This document shows, in pieces, positions 7,053 to 10,801 of a stretch of DNA of 10,801 bases; within the stretch, counting starts at the first letter, position 1, and the number at the start of each line of letters is the position of its first letter. A program made the translations under genes and the position numbers. Source of the DNA: Pseudomonadota bacterium. GTDB lineage: Bacteria; Pseudomonadota; Alphaproteobacteria; Rhizobiales; Xanthobacteraceae. The notes beneath the pieces were generated by a model. It was not told the origin of the DNA. It saw only the letters and a list, made by a program, of their open reading frames with translations, and did not search any database. The DNA lies in assembly GCA_021779635.1 (NCBI GenBank), contig JAJYAH010000169.1, positions 1-10,801 on the forward strand. The letters run 5' to 3'.

Positions 7053-8342
7053 TCAATTTCCCATATGTGACGGCAGCCACAGGATGATGCTCGGGAACGC
7101 GACGAGGACCGCGATCGCGATCAAATGCGCGATGAAATGCGGAAACGTGCCGTGAAACACCTCCGAGACCGGCCGATTGGCATAGCGCGCAACAATGAAG
7201 CAGTTGAGCCCGACCGGCGGCGTGATCATGCCGACTTCCGCGGTGACGATCTTGATGACGCCGAACCAGATCGGATCGAAGCCCAGCGTCTTGATCAGGG
7301 GAATGACGATCGGCACGGTCAGGACCAGGATCGCGATCTGGTCCATGAACGAGCCCAGCACGATATAGCCGCACAGGATCAGCGCGATGATGACCCAGCG
7401 CGATGTCGGCAGCGATCCGACCCAGGCCACGAGATCCTGGGTGACATGCGTCAGCGTGAAGAAATATCCGAAGATCGACGCACCGACCAGGATCATCACG
7501 ATCATGCAGGTGCCGTGCGAGGCCCGCAGCAGCGTGCGATAAAGCGTGGCCGGGGTTATCTTGCCCTTGACGATCGCCAGCACAAACGCACCGAATGCGC
7601 CGAACGCCGACGCCTCGGTGGGCGTCGCGACGCCGAGATAGATCGTGCCGGTGACCACCGAAAACAGCACGACCATCGGGCTGACCTGCCACAGCAGCGA
7701 AAAGCGCTCGGACCACGGCACCGATACGGTGCGTGGCGCGCGGGACGGATCCAGCCAGACCAGCAGATAGATGGTGGCCATGATGGTGAAGGTGATCAGG
7801 ATGGCGGGTATGATTCCGCTGATCAGAAGCCTGCCGATATTGACCTCGGCAAGGAGCCCGAAGATCACAAGCGCGACGCTGGTCGGCAACAGCATCGACA
7901 GCGTGCCGGAAATCGCAACCACGCCGGCCGCCATCTTCGGTTCATAGCCCTGACGGATCATCGCGGGCAAGCTGGTCGACGACAAGGTAGCGGCCGACGC
8001 GGTGCTGGTGCCGCAGATCGCGCCAAATCCGGCACCTGCCAGCGCCGTCGCCATGCCGAGACCGCCCGGAATCCGGCCTACCCAGGCGGAGGCGGTTTGA
8101 AACAGGTCGTCGGCGACGCCGGACAACAGCACGAGGTCCGCCATCAGCAGGAACATCGGGATGGTGATCAGCTCGTAGGAAGACACGGTCGACAGCGGCG
8201 CCGTCTGCAGGATGCCGAACAGCGCCGAGGGCCCGCCCACGATCAACAGGCCGATCGAACCTGAAAATGCCATGGCGAACCCAACCGGCGTACCGATCGC
8301 CAACAGACCGAACAGCAAGCCAAGAACCAGAATCGGAACCAT
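7053..8342 (-). CDS. dctM: TRAP transporter large permease subunit (DctM family)
   Basis: A 429-residue, almost wholly hydrophobic protein of the normal DctM length, with about a dozen membrane segments. It forms the channel of a tripartite ATP-independent periplasmic (TRAP) transporter, moving a carboxylate inward with Na+ or H+. Family motifs include the N-terminal GTPVGFAMAFSG (17-28), the GTSTASAATLSSTSLPAM stretch (about 110-127), RQGYEPKMAAG and the C-terminal PPVGLNCFIVAR. The ATG at 8342 follows the dctQ stop by 12 bp and has only a weak GGCGG ribosome site, so translation is probably coupled to dctQ. A 67-bp gap then leads to the acyl-CoA dehydrogenase. The transport substrate is not determined by this subunit. 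Confidence 0.95.
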   Translation of the reverse strand: MVPILVLGLLFGLLAIGTPVGFAMAFSGSIGLLIVGGPSALFGILQTAPLSTVSSYELITIPMFLLMADLVLLSGVADDLFQTASAWVGRIPGGLGMATALAGAGFGAICGTSTASAATLSSTSLPAMIRQGYEPKMAAGVVAISGTLSMLLPTSVALVIFGLLAEVNIGRLLISGIIPAILITFTIMATIYLLVWLDPSRAPRTVSVPWSERFSLLWQVSPMVVLFSVVTGTIYLGVATPTEASAFGAFGAFVLAIVKGKITPATLYRTLLRASHGTCMIVMILVGASIFGYFFTLTHVTQDLVAWVGSLPTSRWVIIALILCGYIVLGSFMDQIAILVLTVPIVIPLIKTLGFDPIWFGVIKIVTAEVGMITPPVGLNCFIVARYANRPVSEVFHGTFPHFIAHLIAIAVLVAFPSIILWLPSHMGN

Positions 8343-8354
8343 CGGATACCGCCG

Positions 8355-8909
8355 CTATTCGAATGTCTTGGCTTCACCGATCCCGGTGATCGGCGGCAGC
8401 GGGTAGAGATCGCGGCCGGAAACGAGACTGAAGAGATTTCCAACGAGCTGCAGCGCGAGCCGCAACACGAGGACGCCGCAGCCGAACGGCACCAGCGCTG
8501 CGGATATCCAGGTCGGCCACGGAATGGCGCCCGCCAGAACGTCGCCCTGCTGGTAGTTGTCGAAAGCGCGGTCGAAGCCGACCTTCGATATCAGCACGAA
8601 CACGAACAGGCCGACCAGCGCGGTGACGATCTCCGACAAGCGTCGGCCCGCCGGGGAAAAACGATGCAACAGGATATCGACGCCGACATGGGCATGCTCG
8701 CGCAGCGCGTCCGATAGCGTGAGAAAGAACACGCCGGCCAGCAAATAAAGCCCGATCAGGTCATAGGTGAAGCTGAACGGCCGGTTGACGGCGTAGCGCA
8801 TGAATACGTCGGCAACCACCAGCACCATGATGACAAAGAGAAACACGACCGCGATCACCGTGAGCGCACGCTCGATCGCGGCGAGAGCATCTCCAGCCCG
8901 CTTGATCAT
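8355..8909 (-). CDS. dctQ: TRAP transporter small permease subunit (DctQ family)
   Basis: A 184-residue membrane protein with four predicted helices (about 14-35, 46-65, 90-110, 133-152), the standard DctQ layout. The conserved DVFMRYAVNRP motif (34-44) follows helix 1, and REHAHVGVDIL (70-80) follows helix 2. The position usually holding a Trp-x-x-Glu is here FTYDLIG, a mild departure. It stabilises DctM and docks the binding protein. I chose ATG 8909 because GGGGAG lies about seven bases upstream and the first helix follows at once. The frame is open back to 9068, but that Arg-rich extension overlaps dctP. The start also overlaps the stop of a 20-codon mini-frame as ATGA (see 8906-8968). 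Confidence 0.93.
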   Translation of the reverse strand: MIKRAGDALAAIERALTVIAVVFLFVIMVLVVADVFMRYAVNRPFSFTYDLIGLYLLAGVFFLTLSDALREHAHVGVDILLHRFSPAGRRLSEIVTALVGLFVFVLISKVGFDRAFDNYQQGDVLAGAIPWPTWISAALVPFGCGVLVLRLALQLVGNLFSLVSGRDLYPLPPITGIGEAKTFE

Positions 8910-8968
8910 GGGCGCACTCCCCACCCGATGGGACGCAGGACGATCGAGCCGATCGGCGTGGCGATCAT
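8906..8968 (-). CDS. Possible 20-codon bridging mini-ORF between dctP and dctQ (putative translational coupler)
   Basis: An ATG at 8968-8966 overlaps the dctP stop as ATGA, and the frame runs 20 sense codons (MIATPIGSIV, then LRPIGWGVRP) to a TGA at 8908-8906. That stop overlaps the dctQ ATG, again as ATGA. A ribosome ending dctP could therefore re-initiate, cross the 55-bp gap and arrive at the dctQ start. The peptide shows no recognisable domain. There is no separate strong ribosome site for the mini-ORF beyond the purines of the GCGAAAAAATGA context. The perfect double overlap is seen directly; a coupling role is inference, and chance is possible in a 63-base stretch. Confidence 0.35.
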   Translation of the reverse strand: MIATPIGSIVLRPIGWGVRP

Positions 8969-10002
8969 TTTTTCGCCTCGCCTGCCGCGAGCAGCGCGTC
9001 GAATTCCTCGAGCGCCGCCGATGCCGGCTTGCCGCGGCCGTCAAGGGCACTTGCCCATTCCTTGCCAACGACCTTCAGCTTCTCTTTCATTTGCGCACTG
9101 GTCTCCGGCGGGAGCGGCTCGAAGGCGACGCCCGACTGCTGGAGCTTTTGCCGAGAGTCGACCTGCTCCTTGTCGACTTCAGCACAGACGCTCGGCTCGA
9201 TGGCCTCGGAGGCTTCGTCCATTGCCTGCTTCACTTCAGCCGGAAGACGATCCCAGACCGCCTGATTGATCGAGTAAGCCACGATGAAGCTGCCGAAGCT
9301 GACGCCCTCGGTCGCATGTTTGACGAGCTTGTCCAATCCGTAGGAGCTGACGCTTTCCATCGGAAACAGCAGGCCATCCATCGTGCCGCGCGAGAGCGAT
9401 TCATAGGCATCCGGCGCCGACATCCGAACCGGCACCGCCTCGAGCGCGCGCAAGGTGAGGTCCTGCGCGCCGCCGGTGGTGCGCAGTTTCAAGCCCTGAA
9501 CATCCTTGATAGTCTCGATCTTCTGCTTCACGGTGAAGATCTGATAGGGCGGCAGCACCACTTCCATCAGCAATCTGATCTTGTTCGGCGCATATTCCTG
9601 CTTGGCCAGAACGCCCGCTCGCGCGCTCTTCCAGTAGGCGAGCGTTCCGGCGCAGCTGGTGTGGAAGGCTTCCGGCAGCTGGGCGACTTCCGACAGCGGC
9701 ATCTTGTCGGACACATAGGATGGCCCGATGTAACCGATATCGACGACGCCGGATTGGGTCAGCCGCAGCATATCGGCCGCCTTGCCGATCTGCTGGTTGG
9801 GATAGTAGCTGAAGGTGACAGCCCCGCCCGTGCGCTTCGTCACTTCATCCATCCACGGCTTCAGCATCAGGCGAACAAGATAATGTCCGGCGGGAAATGA
9901 GTCCGCCACCTTCAGCTCCAGTGCCCGCGCGGGGCTGTCTGCAAGCGAACCCGCCATCGACAGCGCGACAGCCGAACCGATCATGGCCAATGCTTTTTTC
10001 AT
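8965..10002 (-). CDS. dctP: TRAP transporter periplasmic substrate-binding protein (DctP family)
   Basis: A 345-residue secreted protein. The signal peptide has a Lys-Lys start, a hydrophobic core (about 4-20) and a probable cut after ARA (27), giving a mature start LELKVADSF. Family features are YYPNQQIGKAADMLRLTQSGVVDIGYIGP (67-94) and GLKLRTTGG (170-178), where R174 matches the Arg that grips the substrate carboxylate in TRAP binding proteins. SRGTMDGLLFP (204-214) is also typical. The mature protein has only two cysteines, C117 and C273, so a disulfide is possible. ATG 10002 has GGGAG six bases upstream; the frame stays open to 10296 but the extension would precede the predicted transcription start. 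It is the first gene of the dctPQM-dehydrogenase-CoA-transferase operon. The substrate is probably a carboxylic acid, identity unknown. Confidence 0.95.
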   Translation of the reverse strand: MKKALAMIGSAVALSMAGSLADSPARALELKVADSFPAGHYLVRLMLKPWMDEVTKRTGGAVTFSYYPNQQIGKAADMLRLTQSGVVDIGYIGPSYVSDKMPLSEVAQLPEAFHTSCAGTLAYWKSARAGVLAKQEYAPNKIRLLMEVVLPPYQIFTVKQKIETIKDVQGLKLRTTGGAQDLTLRALEAVPVRMSAPDAYESLSRGTMDGLLFPMESVSSYGLDKLVKHATEGVSFGSFIVAYSINQAVWDRLPAEVKQAMDEASEAIEPSVCAEVDKEQVDSRQKLQQSGVAFEPLPPETSAQMKEKLKVVGKEWASALDGRGKPASAALEEFDALLAAGEAKK

Positions 10003-10219
10003 TTTCTTCTCCCTGACGTGCTCGTCCTGTGCCGGCGATTTCTTAAAGCTGGCCATCGCGCGTTCGGACACGCTTACAGCCATCGCGGATGTTCGGTGGT
10101 CGCGCCGGCTGGAATCGATCGCCTCGGCGGGAAGTCTGAATGGAATTGTTCGGGCAAAGCAGCCGTCGCGGACGGGCGATCGAGCTTGATCGACACGATC
10201 CAACGACATCCGACATAGC

Positions 10220-10258
10220 GCCGGTGCGGGCCCCGCCGGCCCTCCCTCCTTCGTTCTT
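10220..10258 (-). promoter_or_regulatory. Purine-rich Shine-Dalgarno-like tract followed by a GC hairpin in the dctP leader
   Basis: On the minus strand, 10258-10241 reads AAGAACGAAGGAGGGAGG, a near-perfect anti-16S match. It is followed at once by GCCGG...CCGGC (10240-10220) with an inner CGG/CCG stem. No ATG or GTG lies 5-12 bases after the purine tract; the first ATG is about 35 bases downstream and opens an unconvincing frame. The hairpin lacks a following T run, so it is not a standard terminator. It could be a structured leader element or a remnant. Confidence 0.35.
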
Positions 10259-10274
10259 ACCTGCCCAATTTCTG

Positions 10275-10289
10275 TGTACGAGGAGTACA
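10275..10289. promoter_or_regulatory. Palindromic candidate operator TGTAC-N5-GTACA
   Basis: A perfect inverted repeat, TGTAC (10275-10279) and GTACA (10285-10289), with spacer GAGGA. It overlaps the predicted minus-strand -10 (10284-10289) and the likely dctP transcription start (about 10277), an ideal position for repression. Short palindromes with GT...AC cores are typical of GntR-family (FCD) regulators, which often control TRAP operons, but no regulator gene is in the window, so that link is inference. Confidence 0.5.
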
Positions 10290-10311
10290 GGAGCATGAAT
10301 TATGATGTCAA
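10284..10311 (-). promoter_or_regulatory. Predicted sigma70-like promoter for the dctP operon
   Basis: On the minus strand a consensus TTGACA (10311-10306) is followed after 16 bases by TGTACT (10289-10284), four of six matches to TATAAT. Transcription would start near 10277, giving a leader of about 275 bases before dctP. An alternative -10, CATAAT, lies within the spacer region but lacks a good -35. Confidence 0.5.
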
Positions 10312-10350
10312 TATTAGAAAGAAGCGGGCCTAGCCGGTCGAAACGGGTCG

Positions 10351-10380
10351 TTGACAGACCAAGAACGTGAATTTTATATA
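10351..10380 (+). promoter_or_regulatory. Predicted sigma70-like promoter for the CaiB/BaiF CoA-transferase gene
   Basis: A consensus TTGACA (10351-10356) is followed by TATATA (10375-10380, 18-base spacer) or TTATAT (17-base spacer), in a local AT-rich patch. The expected start near 10387 gives a leader of about 48 bases before the ATG at 10435. Its -35 lies 39 bases from the opposing minus-strand -35, so the two promoters are back to back. Confidence 0.6.
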
Positions 10381-10434
10381 CACATATAGGAATAACGTCT
10401 TGCCTCAAGGGCTGGCTACAGCGCGGAAACGTCC

Positions 10435-10801
10435 ATGGGTCCCCTCACCGGTCTTACGATTCTCGACCTGACTACCGTCCTGATGGGGCCCTACGCCACC
10501 CAGATCATTGCCGACATGGGCGCCAACGTCATCAAGGTGGAAAGCCCCGATGGCGATATCGTCCGGCAGATCGGCCCGGGCCGAACGCCGGGCATGGGCG
10601 GAATGTTTCTCAACGCCAACCGCGGCAAGCGCAGCATTGCGATCGACCTCAAGCACCCCGACGGGCGCGACGCGCTATTGCGCCTTGCGGCGAACGCGGA
10701 TGCCCTCGTTTACAATGTGCGGCCCCAAGCCATGGCTCGTCTCGGTCTCGACTATGAGACCCTCGCCAAGGCCAATCCGAGGATCGTCTATGTCGGGGTA
10801 T
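10435..10801 (+). CDS. CaiB/BaiF family III CoA-transferase, N-terminal part (runs off the window)
   Basis: The first 122 codons of a normally about 400-residue enzyme are present. Family hallmarks are [20 protein letters not shown] (5-24), [21 protein letters not shown] (26-46), [20 protein letters not shown] (60-79) and the [19 protein letters not shown] region (102-120). Family III enzymes transfer CoA between an acyl-CoA (often succinyl- or formyl-CoA) and a carboxylic acid; the catalytic Asp lies past the window end and cannot be checked. ATG 10435 is the only reasonable start, since a stop lies upstream in frame at 10393 with no other start codon between; GGA sits about eight bases before it. 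It diverges from the TRAP operon across a shared control region, which suggests it activates the imported acid or returns CoA to a related one. Confidence 0.92.
   Translation, partial: MGPLTGLTILDLTTVLMGPYATQIIADMGANVIKVESPDGDIVRQIGPGRTPGMGGMFLNANRGKRSIAIDLKHPDGRDALLRLAANADALVYNVRPQAMARLGLDYETLAKANPRIVYVGV

Larger units (their letters stand above)
10003..10434. other. 432-bp divergent control region between dctP and the CaiB/BaiF gene
   Basis: This is the only gene-free stretch longer than 300 bases. It holds a predicted promoter for each direction (minus: 10284-10311; plus: 10351-10380), a palindrome over the minus promoter (10275-10289), and a dctP leader of about 275 bases. The part near 10270-10395 is clearly more AT-rich than the surrounding genes. 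Open frames inside it (for example 58 codons ending at 10043 on the minus strand) have Arg/Ser-rich, feature-free products, and I do not call them genes. Confidence 0.7.

Noticed and set aside
7051..7056. TTGACA on the minus strand over the dctM stop, a possible internal promoter for the acyl-CoA dehydrogenase
   Set aside because: No -10-like hexamer lies 16-18 bases downstream (GGCTTC at 17), so only a -35 match by chance is supported.
4513..8264. Long plus-strand open frames antisense to the CoA-transferase, acyl-CoA dehydrogenase and DctM genes (up to 448 codons)
   Set aside because: Products are His/Arg/Asp-rich without motifs, and the minus-strand genes are unmistakable.
8910..9068. N-terminal extension of dctQ to ATG 9068
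   Set aside because: It overlaps the end of dctP by about 100 bases and is Arg-rich. ATG 8909 has a good ribosome site and an immediate first membrane helix.
10043..10219. A 58-codon minus-strand frame (MSDVVGSCRS...) in the dctP leader
   Set aside because: There is no ribosome site at working distance and the Arg/Ser-rich product lacks features. The SD-like tract is about 35 bases away.
10003..10296. N-terminal extension of dctP to ATG 10296
   Set aside because: It would bury the signal peptide 98 residues inside the protein and start upstream of the predicted transcription start. ATG 10002 has GGGAG at six bases.
1..10801. Defence system, prophage, transposon, CRISPR array or RNA gene
   Set aside because: Both strands were read for repeat arrays, transposase or integrase motifs, tRNA-like and rRNA-like stretches. 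None were seen; apart from a few intergenic stretches (the longest is 10003-10434) the window is metabolic and transport genes.

Overview
The window looks like a chromosomal catabolic and transport region of a GC-rich alphaproteobacterium, most likely Bradyrhizobium or a close relative. This rests on three things: base composition and codon use, the gene families present (Liv ABC, TRAP, acyl-CoA metabolism), and an intergenic palindrome (1551-1640) of a type I know as scattered through Bradyrhizobiaceae genomes. I saw no phage, transposase, CRISPR, tRNA or rRNA features. No part of it looks like a defence island or a wholly new system. The unusual points are individual residues, regulatory layout and an orphan gene.

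Layout. (1) 1-1539, plus strand: the end of a branched-chain amino-acid-type ABC permease (livM-like), then livG and livF, each start overlapping the previous stop as ATGA. (2) 1540-1660: a REP-like imperfect palindrome between the convergent livF and a phytanoyl-CoA dioxygenase-like gene. (3) 1661-2494, minus: Fe(II)/2-oxoglutarate dioxygenase of the PhyH family. (4) 2736-3575, plus: a membrane-anchored MCE/MlaD-domain protein without its usual MlaE/MlaF partners. (5) 3742-4509, plus: a short-chain dehydrogenase whose stop codon directly abuts the stop of the convergent operon. (6) 10002 down to 4510, minus: a five-gene operon of TRAP transporter dctP-dctQ-dctM, an acyl-CoA dehydrogenase and an acetyl-CoA hydrolase/transferase-family protein. 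(7) 10003-10434: a divergent control region with two back-to-back sigma70-like promoters, a 15-bp palindrome over the minus-strand -10, and a long dctP leader containing a GC hairpin. (8) 10435 to the end, plus: the N-terminal third of a CaiB/BaiF (family III) CoA-transferase.

How the genes may work together. The TRAP system would import a carboxylate. A CoA-transferase (the operon member or the divergent CaiB/BaiF protein) would activate it to a CoA thioester, the acyl-CoA dehydrogenase would desaturate it, and the SDR might oxidise a hydroxyacyl intermediate. The substrate cannot be read from the sequence. Two operon enzymes lack the usual catalytic glutamate at the expected position: the acyl-CoA dehydrogenase, which has a plausible substitute, and the CoA-transferase, which has Gly in the expected place. 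These and the control region are the best targets for follow-up.
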